Numbered from the stretch's first letter, positions 44,248 to 53,353 are shown. The stretch is 64,000 nt of DNA from Streptomyces sp. NBS 14/10 (GCF_002224125.1 NZ_NCSM01000002.1:124001-188000); one strand, 5' to 3'. The notes: generated from the sequence alone by a model not told the origin. Program-made: numbers and translations.

Positions 44248-45135
44248 TCAGGCCCAGCGCTTCAGGAACTCGATCACCGCGGAGCCGACCTCCGCGGGAT
44301 GCGAGGCACTCAGGAAGTGCTGCCCGTTCTCAATGATCTCCAGGCGCGCCTCGGGGGAGCTGGTGAACATCCGGATCTCGTCCTGGGCGTTCGGCACGGA
44401 GTACACCTGGTCAGCGGTGCCGTGCAGCCACAGGACGGGGCAGCGGACCTCGTCGAGCCTGCCGTGGAGCCCGTCGCGGTCCCGCAGGTTCACCGTGCTG
44501 AGGCGCAGACGGTGGCGTCCGGCGTCACCGCTGTAGTTCGCACGGTAGGCGGTGAGCCAGAACTCGCGTTCCTCGGCTGAGACGCTGCCCAGGGACGTGG
44601 CCAAGACGGCGTCCACGACCTCGTCCGGTACGGCCCAGTCCTCGCCGACCGGGTCGGCGAGGGCGTCGACGAGCGGCGTGTTGAGTCCTATCGCGTCCCA
44701 GCACCCCAGGTCGCGGCTGCGCGGGCTCTCGAAGTCCATCGACGTGCCGAGCGGGATCAGGCCCCTCACGACGTCCGGGGCGAGCAGCGCCATGCGGACC
44801 GCCACCCAGCCGCCCTGCGAGGTTCCCAGCACGAAGGCCTCGTCGATCCCGAGGGCCTCGAGGACCTGCAGGTTCGCGACCGCGCTGTCCCAGTAGGTGA
44901 AGTGCTGGTACGCGGCCCTCGTGCGGCCGTGCCCGTAGGGTTCGAGGGCCAGCAGGTTGGCCGCGGCCCCGAGCTCCGAGTCGGCGAACTGCGGCCGGTA
45001 CAACTCGGCCGAGGTGGTGTACGAGTTGATCAGGACCAGCGTCGGGAGTGCGGGGTCGTACGGCTTGCCGAAGGTGTACCCGACGGTCGATCCTCCGAGG
45101 TGAGGGATCTCGACGGTCTGTCCGGGCTTGCTCAC
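44248..45135 (-). CDS. Alpha/beta-fold hydrolase
   Basis: This is a 295-residue serine hydrolase with the nucleophile elbow LGTSQGGWVAVRM (Ser near residue 113), the acid in HGTADQVYSVPNA near 250 and the catalytic His in NGQHFLSASHP near 275. The oxyanion region is LVLINSYTTSAELY. The family includes esterases, lactonases and haloperoxidase-like enzymes; the substrate is unknown. GTG 45135 is supported by GAGGAGT 6 bases upstream; the longer frame to 45333 covers the shared promoter with the divergent oxidoreductase. Confidence 0.85.
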   Translation of the reverse strand: MSKPGQTVEIPHLGGSTVGYTFGKPYDPALPTLVLINSYTTSAELYRPQFADSELGAAANLLALEPYGHGRTRAAYQHFTYWDSAVANLQVLEALGIDEAFVLGTSQGGWVAVRMALLAPDVVRGLIPLGTSMDFESPRSRDLGCWDAIGLNTPLVDALADPVGEDWAVPDEVVDAVLATSLGSVSAEEREFWLTAYRANYSGDAGRHRLRLSTVNLRDRDGLHGRLDEVRCPVLWLHGTADQVYSVPNAQDEIRMFTSSPEARLEIIENGQHFLSASHPAEVGSAVIEFLKRWA

Positions 45136-45411
45136 GGTGTACTCCTCGATGCGTATGCGGGGGTCTCTGAGAACGAGGCGTCGGAGCGGAGGAGGGCTCC
45201 GGCCGAGGCCACTGCCATGATGGGCAGATGATCCACACGATGTCGAATAATGGTTCGGCCTCGCCCTGAGCCGCTGTCCGTGTCGGCGTTGATCGCTCTT
45301 TCGGTACCCGAGGGGGGGCTTACGCACTTTCAAGTGCCTGCTTCCGCGCAGAGGTTAACGAAACCAGCATGGAGCTCGGAAACAATCACCCCACGGCAAG
45401 GGAACAAAGCC

Positions 45412-46329
45412 ATGAGTGCTGCCACTTTCCGCACCGCCGTCGTCCGCATCCCGAACGGGCCCGACTCGATCGAGATCATCGACGTGCCCGTCGCCGAGCC
45501 CGGCCCCGGCCAGATCCGCGTCACCATCGCCGCGGCGACGGTCAACCCCACCGACCTCGGCGTCGTAGCGGGCTTCTTCCACTCGATCGGGCTGGTCCAG
45601 CAGCCCGAACACACGGGCCTGGGCTGGGAGTTCGCCGGCGTCGTGGACGCGGCCGGGCCGGGCGTCGACTGGGCCGTCGGCACCCGGGTGGCCGGCCTGG
45701 TGGCCGGCTTCGACCGCGACTACGGCACCTACGCCGAGCAGATCGTGGTCTCAGCTGCCGACGTCGCTCCGGTCCCCGACGGGCTGGACCTGCCGGCCGC
45801 GGCCACGGTCCCCCTCAACGGGCTGGCCGCCGCGCAGATCGTCGACCTGCTCGGCGACGCGCCCGCCGGGGCCGCCCGACTGCTGGTGACCGGCGCCGCG
45901 GGGGCGGTCGGGGCGAACGTCACCGTCCTCGCCCGGGAACGCGGCTGGCAGGTGACCGGGCTCGCCCGCGCCGGCGACGAGGAGTTCATCCGCGGACTCG
46001 GCGCCGACTTCACCGCACGCGCCGAGCCGGAATGGGACGCGGTCGTCGACGCCGCACAACTCAATGACCAGGCCGTCAAGCTGGTCCGCGACGGCGGCGC
46101 CTACGTCGGCCTGCGGCCCGGCCTCGAACCCCCCACCGAGCGCGGAATCTCGGTCACCTCCCTGGTCACCGCCTCCGACCGCACCCGGCTCGCCGACCTC
46201 CTCACCCGCGCCGCCGCCGGCGACCTCCCGACCCGCGTCCACGCCGTCGTCCCGCTGGACCAGGCCGCCGAAGCCCACCGGGCCACCGCCGAGGGCGGCC
46301 TCCGCGGCCGCTACATCATCCGCCCCTGA
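45412..46329 (+). CDS. Zinc-independent NADP-dependent oxidoreductase (quinone-oxidoreductase type)
   Basis: This is a 305-residue medium-chain reductase/dehydrogenase. The GroES-like N-terminal domain (about 15-115) contains VNPTDLGVVAG and HTGLGWEFAGVVDAAGPGV. The cofactor domain has LLVTGAAGAVGANVTVLARERGWQVTGLAR, read as a Gly-rich NADP loop, near 165. The catalytic zinc cysteines of alcohol dehydrogenases are absent, as in quinone reductases and enoyl reductases. The C-terminal EAHRATAEGGLRGRYII is characteristic. ATG 45412 follows AAGGGA. It is divergent from the hydrolase gene across 276 bases, so the pair may be co-regulated. Confidence 0.88.
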   Translation: MSAATFRTAVVRIPNGPDSIEIIDVPVAEPGPGQIRVTIAAATVNPTDLGVVAGFFHSIGLVQQPEHTGLGWEFAGVVDAAGPGVDWAVGTRVAGLVAGFDRDYGTYAEQIVVSAADVAPVPDGLDLPAAATVPLNGLAAAQIVDLLGDAPAGAARLLVTGAAGAVGANVTVLARERGWQVTGLARAGDEEFIRGLGADFTARAEPEWDAVVDAAQLNDQAVKLVRDGGAYVGLRPGLEPPTERGISVTSLVTASDRTRLADLLTRAAAGDLPTRVHAVVPLDQAAEAHRATAEGGLRGRYIIRP

Positions 46330-46397
46330 CCAGCCCGGCGCCGAGTGCCCGGCCGAGCGCGATCACAGGCACCCGCATCCGTCCCCCCTGTCCTCGA

Positions 46398-48170
46398 TCA
46401 CTTCACCGGTACCGTCTCCCCGGGCGTGATGCCACCCTCGCCGAACGCGTCCACCGCCACCCAGTACTCCGCGTCAGCATTGAGCGAGCGCAGGTCGAGC
46501 GAGGTGCGCTCGTGCACCTGCCAGCTGTGGTACAGCTTCTCCGGATGGCGGCCGTAACGGATGCTGTAACCGGTGGCCCCGGTGACCGAGTCCCACTCGA
46601 CCCTGGCGGTGCGGCCGTCGACACGGCGGCCCTGAGCACGAACCGAGCGCGGCGCCGCGCCGTCACCCGTGCCGAAGACGCGTAGACCGCTGACCGCGAA
46701 GGCGCCGTCGAACGGCATGCGGCCGCCGGTGACCCGGACGAACCGGGCGCGCAGCGGTGCGTCGAGCACGATGAATGCGTGCGGGGCATCGGTGTTCGTT
46801 CCCCGGGAGTCGCGCACGACGGTCCATTGGCGCCCGTCCTGCGAGATCTCCACCACGGCCTCCGCCGGCTCATGGGTGGGGAAGATGCCGCGCCAGAAGG
46901 AGCTGTTCCAGTCGGCTCCTTCGGGGGCCTGCGGGGCCAGGTCGGCGAGTTCGTGATCCGCCAGGTTGACCTGCACTGCGTGCACCGTCTTGCTCACGCC
47001 GAGGTCGACGGTCAGTGACTCGCCCGGTTCGCGCCCCCCGGCTGCCCACCAGGTGCGGATGTCCTCGTCGACCGCTGACGCGGGAGTGCGGCCGGGGGCG
47101 GAGGACGAGGCGGTGGTGTGCGCTTTGTAGGACAACAGCATCCAGGCCGGAGGCGTCCAAGGGTCGAACGGCCCGTCCGGGACGGTGAAGGGGTAGTCGG
47201 CGAAGTTCTGGTTGCAGAAGAGCACGCCGTCCTCGTCGAATCCGGCGGGGAAGATCCCGATGCGCCGCTCGAAGTCGTCGTTCACCGAGATGCGCATGGT
47301 CGACGCGTGCCACCAGTTTCCATGACGGTCCTGGAACGTGGATCCGTGACCTGCCCCGGTGATGAAGCCGCCCGGCTTCGACGAGAACGGGCTGTCGAGC
47401 GAGTACTCGAACGGACCCAGCGGAGACGAGGCCGTGTAGTAGCCGTCCGCGTAGGTGTTGAGTTGCGTGGCGGGCGCCGCGTACTGCAGGTAGTAGGTCC
47501 CGTCGCGCTTGGTCATCCACGCGCCCTCGATATAGGGCTTGCCCTGGAGCCGGGAGAGGACTTCCTCCTGGTCGGGGCTGGTCGGCGTGGCGACGTAGTC
47601 CTCGCCGACCTGCTCCCAGCCGTGAGTCGTGACATCAGCCCGGATCAGCGGTACCGGTTCGCCGATCTGCTCGAAGGTGCCCGACAGCCGCACCCCGTAG
47701 AGGGGCGTGTTGTTGTCACAACCCCAGTAGAGATAGACGCCGCCGTCGTCGTCCTGGAACAGGCTCGGGTCCCAGAAGGGGAAGGTGCCCGGCGTGACCT
47801 CGACGAAGTCGTCGGCCAACGGGTCCACGCTGCGGAAGAAGGGACAGTCGTCCGCTTTCCTGGACGCGCTGATGTACAGCGCTCCGTCGACCTCCCGGAC
47901 ATCCGGCGCGTAGTCGAGGGCGGGCAGCTTGGATGTCGCGCGGTACTCCCACCGCAGCAGATCCTCCGAGTGCCAGAACCCCGCCGACATCGACGCGAAC
48001 ATATAGAAGCGGCCGCGGTACCGCACGATGGAGGGATCCGCCGCCTCCCGGTGGACGGACCGCCGTGGCTCACCGCCGTTCATGCCGTCGGCGCTGCCGG
48101 TGGCGCGGATGTCCTGGTAGCGGTAGGCGAGGTCGAGGGGATTGCAGAGCACGCGCTTGGCGGGGTGCAT
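46398..48170 (-). CDS. Glycoside hydrolase family 43-type enzyme with C-terminal carbohydrate-binding and Fn3 domains
   Basis: This is a 590-residue enzyme. The five-bladed propeller of GH43 spans about 25-330: the catalytic base region DPSIVRYRGRFYMFAS (Asp near 32), the modulating Asp in FPFWDPSLFQDDDG near 120, and the general acid in YIEGAWMTKRDGTYYL (Glu near 205). A discoidin/F5-8-type beta-sandwich follows (about 365-490), then a fibronectin-III domain (RTARVEWDSVTGATGYSIRYG) to the end. There is no signal peptide, so it acts in the cytoplasm, probably as an arabinosidase, xylosidase or galactosidase on imported oligosaccharides. ATG 48170 has AGGAG 8 bases upstream. It is last in the GH5-GH42-GH43 series. 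Confidence 0.88.
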   Translation of the reverse strand: MHPAKRVLCNPLDLAYRYQDIRATGSADGMNGGEPRRSVHREAADPSIVRYRGRFYMFASMSAGFWHSEDLLRWEYRATSKLPALDYAPDVREVDGALYISASRKADDCPFFRSVDPLADDFVEVTPGTFPFWDPSLFQDDDGGVYLYWGCDNNTPLYGVRLSGTFEQIGEPVPLIRADVTTHGWEQVGEDYVATPTSPDQEEVLSRLQGKPYIEGAWMTKRDGTYYLQYAAPATQLNTYADGYYTASSPLGPFEYSLDSPFSSKPGGFITGAGHGSTFQDRHGNWWHASTMRISVNDDFERRIGIFPAGFDEDGVLFCNQNFADYPFTVPDGPFDPWTPPAWMLLSYKAHTTASSSAPGRTPASAVDEDIRTWWAAGGREPGESLTVDLGVSKTVHAVQVNLADHELADLAPQAPEGADWNSSFWRGIFPTHEPAEAVVEISQDGRQWTVVRDSRGTNTDAPHAFIVLDAPLRARFVRVTGGRMPFDGAFAVSGLRVFGTGDGAAPRSVRAQGRRVDGRTARVEWDSVTGATGYSIRYGRHPEKLYHSWQVHERTSLDLRSLNADAEYWVAVDAFGEGGITPGETVPVK

Positions 48171-48325
48171 CGGCGGGTCTCCTGGAGTGAGTGACAGGGG
48201 ATGGTGGCAGTGATGGGCGAATTTGGCGCACCGGGTGCCGGTCGCGGGTGAATGGCGGATCCCTTGCCGGGTCCGGGCAGCGGGAGCCCCGGGGACGGCT
48301 GTCGCCCGGGCCCCGGCGTGGCAGG

Positions 48326-50482
48326 TCAGCCGCGTTCCACGAACACCTTCACGTCCCACGGACCGAGTTCGACCGACTGGCCGGCCTCGTAGGCGGTGCT
48401 CGTGAGGACGTCCTCCGCGGCGGCCGGCAGCGAAACGGACACCGGGTTCCACGACCAGTTGTGCAGGAAGCGGACGCGGCGGCCGTCACGGGAGGTGGCC
48501 GAGGTCGCCGTGACGCTCGGGTGGGGGCGGCCGCCCGCCTCGGTCGGGGCGGCCCAGCGGAACAGTGCCTCTCCGAAGGCGGGGTCGGGCACCGTGCCGA
48601 CGTAGGTGATGCGGCCGGCGCCGTACCGGCGGGTTGTGGCGGCGGGCCAGTGCTTGAGGTGCGGGTCGTCGTAGGTGGCCAGCACGGCCGCTCCGTCCGA
48701 AACGAGTCGGTCCGGGACGAGCCCGTCCGGGACGAGCCCGTCCGGGACGAGCCCGTCCGGGACGAGCCCGTCCGGGACGAGCCCGTCCGGGACGAGTCCT
48801 TCCGCCCAGTGCAGGGCCTGGGCCGCGGGAGGCAGCGCGAGCTCGGCACTGCCCCGCACCCGCACTGCCGTGTCCAGATTGGTGAATTCGTCGTAGCAGA
48901 CTCCGGCAGCCCCGGCGAGGCGGGCCGGCTGGACGTCGGTGCGGGCCCGGGCTTCGGGGTCCGCGTAGCCGGTGCGCGGGCCGATCACCAGATGCCCGCC
49001 GCACTCCGCGTAGGCGAGCAGCCGGTCCAGTGTCGCGTCGTCCGCGGCATAGAACGCCGGGGCGGCGAGCAGTGGCGGCAGGTCCACGGTCTCCAACTGG
49101 TCGGGATGGACCAGCCGCGCCTGGAGGCCCGCATCGAAGGCGCCGCGGTAGAAGGCGTCGAAGATGGTCGCGTGGGAGCGCTCGTCCGGCGAGCCGTCCG
49201 ACTTGGCCAGCGACGGCTTGGCCTCCAGCGCCCATTTGCTGGGCAGCGAATACAGGAAGGCGATGTCCGCGTCCGGGGTGAGGGAGGCGACCAGGTCGCC
49301 CGCCGTCTCCAACTCCGCGCCGAGAGCCGCCAGTTCGCGGTAGATCCGGCCCGGGCGGCCGCTGTGCGGGAGGATGCCGCCCACATAGGTCTCGGTGCCG
49401 AAGTGCAGGGTGTGCCAGTGCCAGTACTCGACCATCGAGGCGCCGCGGGAGACCAGCGCCCAGGCGGCTTGGCGCCACTGGCCGTCGTACGCGGGCTTGT
49501 TGCGCCAGGAGCCGCCGATGGTCTGGGCGTTGGTCTCGGTGACCAGGAACGGCTCCTGCCGGGAGCCGTAGATGCGGTCGGCGATGCGGTAGAGGGCCCA
49601 GGTTCCGTTGTTGGACATCGTGCTCTGCTGCGAGGGGCGGGTGTCCGGCAGCGCGAGGGAGTCCTGCATCCCGTAGTAGGGGTTGCCTGCGGTGACGTCG
49701 AGGCCGCGGGTGAGCGCGTCGTCCTCCACCGCCGGCCGGTCGTAGGCGATGCAGGTGGTGACGAACTGCTCGGGGCTCGCGTACTCGCGGACGATGCCGG
49801 CCTGCCAGTCGACGAACTCGGTGGTGAGGCCGGCCTGGAAGCGCCGCCAGGCCAGGTCGTACTGCGGCTGGGTGTTGCCGTCGGGTGTCCACAGGTCGGC
49901 CCAGGTCGACAACCGGTGCGACCAATAGGTGAGCCCCCACTCGCGGTTGAGGGTGTCCACGTCCCCGTAGGTGTGGCGCAGGTGGTCGACGAAACGCTGG
50001 AACACACCGTGGTTGTGGAACAGCTCCAGGCCGGGCTCGTTGTCGACCTGGAATCCGATGACGGAAGGGTGGCCGGCGTACCGGTCGACGACTTTGCGGA
50101 TGATGCGCTCGGCGTGGAAGCGGAACGCGGGATGGGTGTAGTCCACCTCCTGCCGGGAGCCCCAGGGGATGCGCTGTCCGGTGCTGCGTTCACCGGCGAT
50201 CTCGGGGTACTGGCGGGCGAGCCATGGGGGTATCGCGTAGGTCGGGGTGCCGAGGATCACGGCGATGCCGCGCTCGTGCGCGCCGTCCAGGACCGGCTGG
50301 AGCCAGTCGAGGTCGAAACGCCCGTTGTCGGGCTCCCAGGTCGACCACACCGACTCGCCGACGCGGATGACGGTGAAACGGGCCGCGACCATGAGGTCGA
50401 GGTCGTCCTCGAGCCGTTCGTAGGGCTGGTACTCGTGGTAGTAGGCGGCGCCGAACAGGACCCGCTGGGGCGGCTGGAACAT
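48326..50482 (-). CDS. Glycoside hydrolase family 42 beta-galactosidase
   Basis: This is a 718-residue intracellular beta-galactosidase of family 42. The catalytic barrel (about 1-400) has the acid/base in FQVDNEPGLELFHN (Glu near 148) and the nucleophile in PFLVTETNAQTIGG (Glu near 308). A trimerisation domain (about 400-610) and a C-terminal beta domain follow. The middle domain carries seven 5-residue units (LVPDG) at about 563-597, from a 15-base DNA repeat. GGAAAG stands just before ATG 50482; no signal peptide is present. It releases terminal galactose or related residues, such as arabinopyranose or fucose, from imported glycans. Confidence 0.93.
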   Translation of the reverse strand: MFQPPQRVLFGAAYYHEYQPYERLEDDLDLMVAARFTVIRVGESVWSTWEPDNGRFDLDWLQPVLDGAHERGIAVILGTPTYAIPPWLARQYPEIAGERSTGQRIPWGSRQEVDYTHPAFRFHAERIIRKVVDRYAGHPSVIGFQVDNEPGLELFHNHGVFQRFVDHLRHTYGDVDTLNREWGLTYWSHRLSTWADLWTPDGNTQPQYDLAWRRFQAGLTTEFVDWQAGIVREYASPEQFVTTCIAYDRPAVEDDALTRGLDVTAGNPYYGMQDSLALPDTRPSQQSTMSNNGTWALYRIADRIYGSRQEPFLVTETNAQTIGGSWRNKPAYDGQWRQAAWALVSRGASMVEYWHWHTLHFGTETYVGGILPHSGRPGRIYRELAALGAELETAGDLVASLTPDADIAFLYSLPSKWALEAKPSLAKSDGSPDERSHATIFDAFYRGAFDAGLQARLVHPDQLETVDLPPLLAAPAFYAADDATLDRLLAYAECGGHLVIGPRTGYADPEARARTDVQPARLAGAAGVCYDEFTNLDTAVRVRGSAELALPPAAQALHWAEGLVPDGLVPDGLVPDGLVPDGLVPDGLVPDRLVSDGAAVLATYDDPHLKHWPAATTRRYGAGRITYVGTVPDPAFGEALFRWAAPTEAGGRPHPSVTATSATSRDGRRVRFLHNWSWNPVSVSLPAAAEDVLTSTAYEAGQSVELGPWDVKVFVERG
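48692..48796 (-). repeat. Seven-copy 15-base tandem repeat in the GH42 gene
   Basis: Seven adjacent 15-base units (consensus GACGAGCCCGTCCGG on the + strand) encode LVPDG five times, then LVPDR and LVSDG. The five central units are identical, so the array is recent or kept uniform by slippage or conversion. The length is a multiple of 15, so the frame is kept. Confidence 0.95.
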
Positions 50483-50527
50483 TGCTTTCCTTCGGATCGG
50501 GTGGTGCGACGGCGGTGGGTGGCGTTC
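50483..50527 (-). promoter_or_regulatory. Translation leader shared by the GH42 and GH5 genes, copy 1
   Basis: Directly upstream of the GH42 start, the + strand reads TGCTTTCCTTCGGATCGG and continues with GTGGTGCGACGGCGGTGGG. Nearly the same 45 bases recur upstream of the GH5 start. The segment includes the GGAAAG ribosome-binding site on the coding strand. Confidence 0.6.
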
Positions 50528-50553
50528 CTTGCGCACGGTGGCGGGGCGGTCCG

Positions 50554-51969
50554 TCATCCGTTCGCGAGCGTGTCCAGCTGCCGGTCGCGTTGTACGCACT
50601 GGTCCAGTGCGAAGGAGTCGGCCAGGGCGAGTACGTCGTCGTCGCCGAGGCCCCGGAAGAGCTCGGCGTACTCCTGGACCAGCGGCTGGCCCAGCATGAT
50701 GTGCCGGATGAGGATGTCGAGCCACTGGCGGGTGCTGAACGGCCGCGCGGTGAAGCCCGGGAATTCGTCCGCGAGGAGATCTTCGAGCGGCCTGATCAGC
50801 TCGCGGGCAGCGCCGCCCGGGGAGCCCCAGGCCTCCGCGCCCAGGCGGTGCTTCTTCGCCATGAACGCGGCGAAGTGCCGGTCGTAGGCGCTGTCCGGGG
50901 CGAGATGGACAAGCCCCTGCAGACCGACGTCCTTGTAGGTCCAGATGGTCCAGTTCGCCTCGTGACGCCGGTAGATCTCCAGCTGATCGGCGAGCAGCGT
51001 GCCGCACTGCTCGTCCCGCACGGGGTCGCCGGTGTACACGGGGCCGAACTCGCCGACCCAGATCGGGGTGCCGGTTTTGCGCATGTACGCGGTGCGGCGC
51101 AGGAAGGCCTCCTCGACCTGTTCCTTGTCGATCCAGACGCCGTCGGTGTGACCGGGGTAGCCGGTGCTGCGGGCGAAACCGGCGCGTGCGTAGTCGTGGC
51201 AGGTGTAGACGGCGTTCTCGATGGGGTCACCGAAGATGTCGAACTCGGTGGAGTAGTGGTTGCCGTCGAGGAAGAGGATGTGGTGCGGGTCGACCGAGCG
51301 AATGGCGGTCGCGAGGCGGTCGTAGAAGGCGGGCAGCACCTGCCCGGAGTCGTCGGCGGGCTCGTTGATGGGGTTGTAGCCGGCCACCCACGGGTTGTCC
51401 TTGTAACGGTCCGCGATGACTTCCCACAGGTGTACCACCCGGTCCTGGAAGTGCGGGTGTGTCCAGAAGGACGGAAGGTGCGTGGGGTTGTCCGAGTGCC
51501 ACTGGTGGTTCTGGGCGCCGGGCAGGGAGTGCAGGTCGATGATGGTGTAGATGCCGTGTCGACCGCAGAGTTCCACCACTCGGTCGAGGTGGGTGAAGCC
51601 CTCCTCGCGTATCTCGAACGGGCGGGCGTCGTCCTCGAAGTGACGGTAGTTCACCGGCAGGCGCAGGCAGTTGAGGCCCTTGGACGCGAGCAGCGCGGCA
51701 TCGGCGTCGGCGAAGAAGACGCTCAGCAGCCGGTCGAAGAACAGCTCGTAGCGGCGCTCGCCGAGGACCTTCCGTACGGCTGAACGCATGGCGTCCTCAT
51801 TGCCCGGATAGCCGGTGATGAAGTTCTCCATGTTCATCCAGCCGCCGAGCCCGGCGCCGCGGAGCCGGACCGGGGTGCCGTCATGGGTTGTCAGACCGGT
51901 GCCGGAGATCTTCAGCAGCGGGTTCGGGATCGTGCCGGGGGAGCGGGGAGCCGCGGGTGTCGTGGTCAA
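50554..51969 (-). CDS. Glycoside hydrolase family 5 enzyme, cytoplasmic
   Basis: This is a 471-residue (beta/alpha)8 enzyme of clan A. It has LKISGTGLTTHDGTPVRLRGAGLGGW at the N terminus, the acid/base in GYNPINEPAD (Glu near 204), the substrate His/Tyr in YTCHDYARAG near 252 and the nucleophile in IWVGEFGPVYTG (Glu near 306). The GLGGW opening recalls exo-glucanase and diglycosidase (rutinosidase-like) subfamilies rather than secreted cellulases, and no signal peptide is present. The start is TTG 51969, with GGAAAG 9 bases upstream in a leader also found before GH42. With GH78 in the same locus, a role on rhamnosyl-glucosides is possible but not shown. Confidence 0.88.
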   Translation of the reverse strand: MTTTPAAPRSPGTIPNPLLKISGTGLTTHDGTPVRLRGAGLGGWMNMENFITGYPGNEDAMRSAVRKVLGERRYELFFDRLLSVFFADADAALLASKGLNCLRLPVNYRHFEDDARPFEIREEGFTHLDRVVELCGRHGIYTIIDLHSLPGAQNHQWHSDNPTHLPSFWTHPHFQDRVVHLWEVIADRYKDNPWVAGYNPINEPADDSGQVLPAFYDRLATAIRSVDPHHILFLDGNHYSTEFDIFGDPIENAVYTCHDYARAGFARSTGYPGHTDGVWIDKEQVEEAFLRRTAYMRKTGTPIWVGEFGPVYTGDPVRDEQCGTLLADQLEIYRRHEANWTIWTYKDVGLQGLVHLAPDSAYDRHFAAFMAKKHRLGAEAWGSPGGAARELIRPLEDLLADEFPGFTARPFSTRQWLDILIRHIMLGQPLVQEYAELFRGLGDDDVLALADSFALDQCVQRDRQLDTLANG

Positions 51970-51975
51970 CGCGGG

Positions 51976-52020
51976 TTGCTTTCCTTCGGATCGGTTGCTG
52001 CGCTGGTGGTGGGCGGCGTG
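51976..52020 (-). promoter_or_regulatory. Translation leader shared by the GH42 and GH5 genes, copy 2
   Basis: The + strand reads TGCTTTCCTTCGGATCGG followed by TTGCTGCGCTGGTGGTGGG, almost the same as upstream of the GH42 gene. This is a small duplication carrying the ribosome-binding site. Confidence 0.6.
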
Positions 52021-52064
52021 CGACTGGGGCCCGTTGAAGGCGGCGGGATGAGTACGGAGGCGGC

Positions 52065-52120
52065 CCGGCCCGGCGACGGCCCGGCCCGGCGGCGGCCCGG
52101 CCGGGCGGCGGACCGGCAGC
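52065..52120. repeat. GGCCCGGC-rich low-complexity spacer
   Basis: Repeated GGCCCGGCCCGGCG units and the palindrome CCCGGCCGGG fill the gap between the LacI-type gene and GH5. It can fold strongly and may attenuate or terminate transcription leaving the regulator gene. Confidence 0.4.
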
Positions 52121-52166
52121 GGGCGGCAGCGCGCTCGGAGAGGCCGGGGTGGCTGCCGGTCCGGTA

Positions 52167-53195
52167 TCAGCCACGCGGGGGTTGGGTGGATTCCCGTACG
52201 ACCAACTGCGTGGCCAGCTCGACGTGGTGGGAGTCGATCTTCTCCCCGGCCGCCAGCTGAAGGGCGGTGCGCAGGGCCACGGCCCCCATCTCGTGAACGG
52301 GGCCGTGGATGGTGGTCAGCGGCGGGGAGGTCACCTGGGCCAGCGGGGTGTTGTCGAAGCCGACGACGCTCAGGTCGTCCGGTACGCGCAGGCCGCGTAG
52401 CCGGGCGGCTTCGATGACCCCGGCGGCCAGTTCGTCGGAGGCGGCGAAGACCGCGGTGGGCGCCGGGCCCACGGCCAGCAGGCGCCCGCCGTGCTCGATG
52501 CCCTCGGCGGCGTGGAACGTGCCGGCATGGCGGACCAGTTCGGCCGGCACCCGTGCGCCGGCCGCCTCCACCGCGCTGCGGAAGCCGTGCAGCCGGGCCT
52601 GGTTGGACCAGGCGTGTTCCGTGCCGCCGAGGTAGGCGATACGGCGGTGGCCGAGGGCGAGCAGATGCGCGGCCGCGGCGTGGCCGCCGGAGAAGTTGGT
52701 CGCACCGACGCTGACGATCGAATCGTCGGGCAGTGACTCCGGGTCGAGCAGTACCAACGGCATGCGGACCCGGTTCAGGGCTTCACGGATCGCCGGCGAC
52801 ATGGTGTTCGCCGTGACCGCGATGACGGCGCGCCGTCCGGCGGCGGCCAGGTCGCGGGCCCAGGCGGCGGGATCGGCCGTCGGGTCGAGGTCGCCACGCC
52901 TGCCCACCACCACGGCGATGCCCTCACGGGCTCCCGCGTCCACCACGCTCTGAATGATCTCGGTGTGGTAGATGCTCAGCCGCTCGAACCCGAAGAACAG
53001 TTCCACGGTGGGGTGCGAGCGCAGATCGTCCCGGTATCCGCCGTAGTTGTAGTGGCGCAACAGGTCCAGCACCTTGTCGCGGGTCTGCTGGGCCACGTCG
53101 CGGCGGCCGTTGATGACCTTGGAGACGGTGGCCACGGATACACCGGCGGTCTGGGCGACCTTCGCAAGGGTGACGCGTTGGGGATCGGATGCCAT
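52167..53195 (-). CDS. LacI-family transcriptional regulator
   Basis: This is a 342-residue sugar-responsive repressor. The N-terminal helix-turn-helix and hinge (VTLAKVAQTAGVSVATVSKVINGRRDV, about 8-35) are followed by a periplasmic-binding-protein-like effector domain (about 62-335) with FAASDELAAGVIEAARLRGLRVPDDLSVVGFDNTPLA typical of the family. It lies between the minus-strand glycosidase genes and the divergent sugar importer, and is the obvious local regulator of both. Its likely operator, TTTTCGAAA, is about 70 bases upstream of its own start. Confidence 0.93.
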   Translation of the reverse strand: MASDPQRVTLAKVAQTAGVSVATVSKVINGRRDVAQQTRDKVLDLLRHYNYGGYRDDLRSHPTVELFFGFERLSIYHTEIIQSVVDAGAREGIAVVVGRRGDLDPTADPAAWARDLAAAGRRAVIAVTANTMSPAIREALNRVRMPLVLLDPESLPDDSIVSVGATNFSGGHAAAAHLLALGHRRIAYLGGTEHAWSNQARLHGFRSAVEAAGARVPAELVRHAGTFHAAEGIEHGGRLLAVGPAPTAVFAASDELAAGVIEAARLRGLRVPDDLSVVGFDNTPLAQVTSPPLTTIHGPVHEMGAVALRTALQLAAGEKIDSHHVELATQLVVRESTQPPRG

Positions 53196-53257
53196 AGCAC
53201 TCCCAGGGCAGGGCAGGGCGGGCGTCAGCGGCCCGCGCTGCGCAGCACCGTAACACC

Positions 53258-53274
53258 GAAACTATTTTCGAAAC
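53258..53274. promoter_or_regulatory. Candidate LacI-type operator
   Basis: CGAAACTATTTTCGAAAC contains the 8-base palindrome TTTCGAAA (53266-53273) and a direct repeat of CGAAAC. It sits between the regulator gene and the importer promoter. A partial related sequence, ACTTTCGAGC, lies at 53381-53390. Confidence 0.45.
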
Positions 53275-53324
53275 ACCTATAGATCAAGGTCGCTGATACG
53301 TGAAAATTCACCGTGCGGTAGGGA

Positions 53325-53353
53325 TTGACGGGCACGTGACACCGGCTTAACGT
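53325..53353 (+). promoter_or_regulatory. Predicted promoter of the sugar importer operon
   Basis: TTGACG (53325-53330) and TAACGT (53348-53353) are separated by 17 bases, matching the main vegetative sigma-factor pattern, about 120 bases before the binding-protein start. The candidate operator lies upstream and a partial operator-like site downstream. Confidence 0.55.

Noticed and set aside
48692..48796. CRISPR-like array
   Set aside because: The units are 15 bases with no spacers and lie in frame inside a coding gene.
48191..50887. 898-residue rightward open frame opposite GH42
   Set aside because: Antisense to a complete GH42 gene; its repetitive VRDEPVRDE stretch is only the other reading of the LVPDG repeat.
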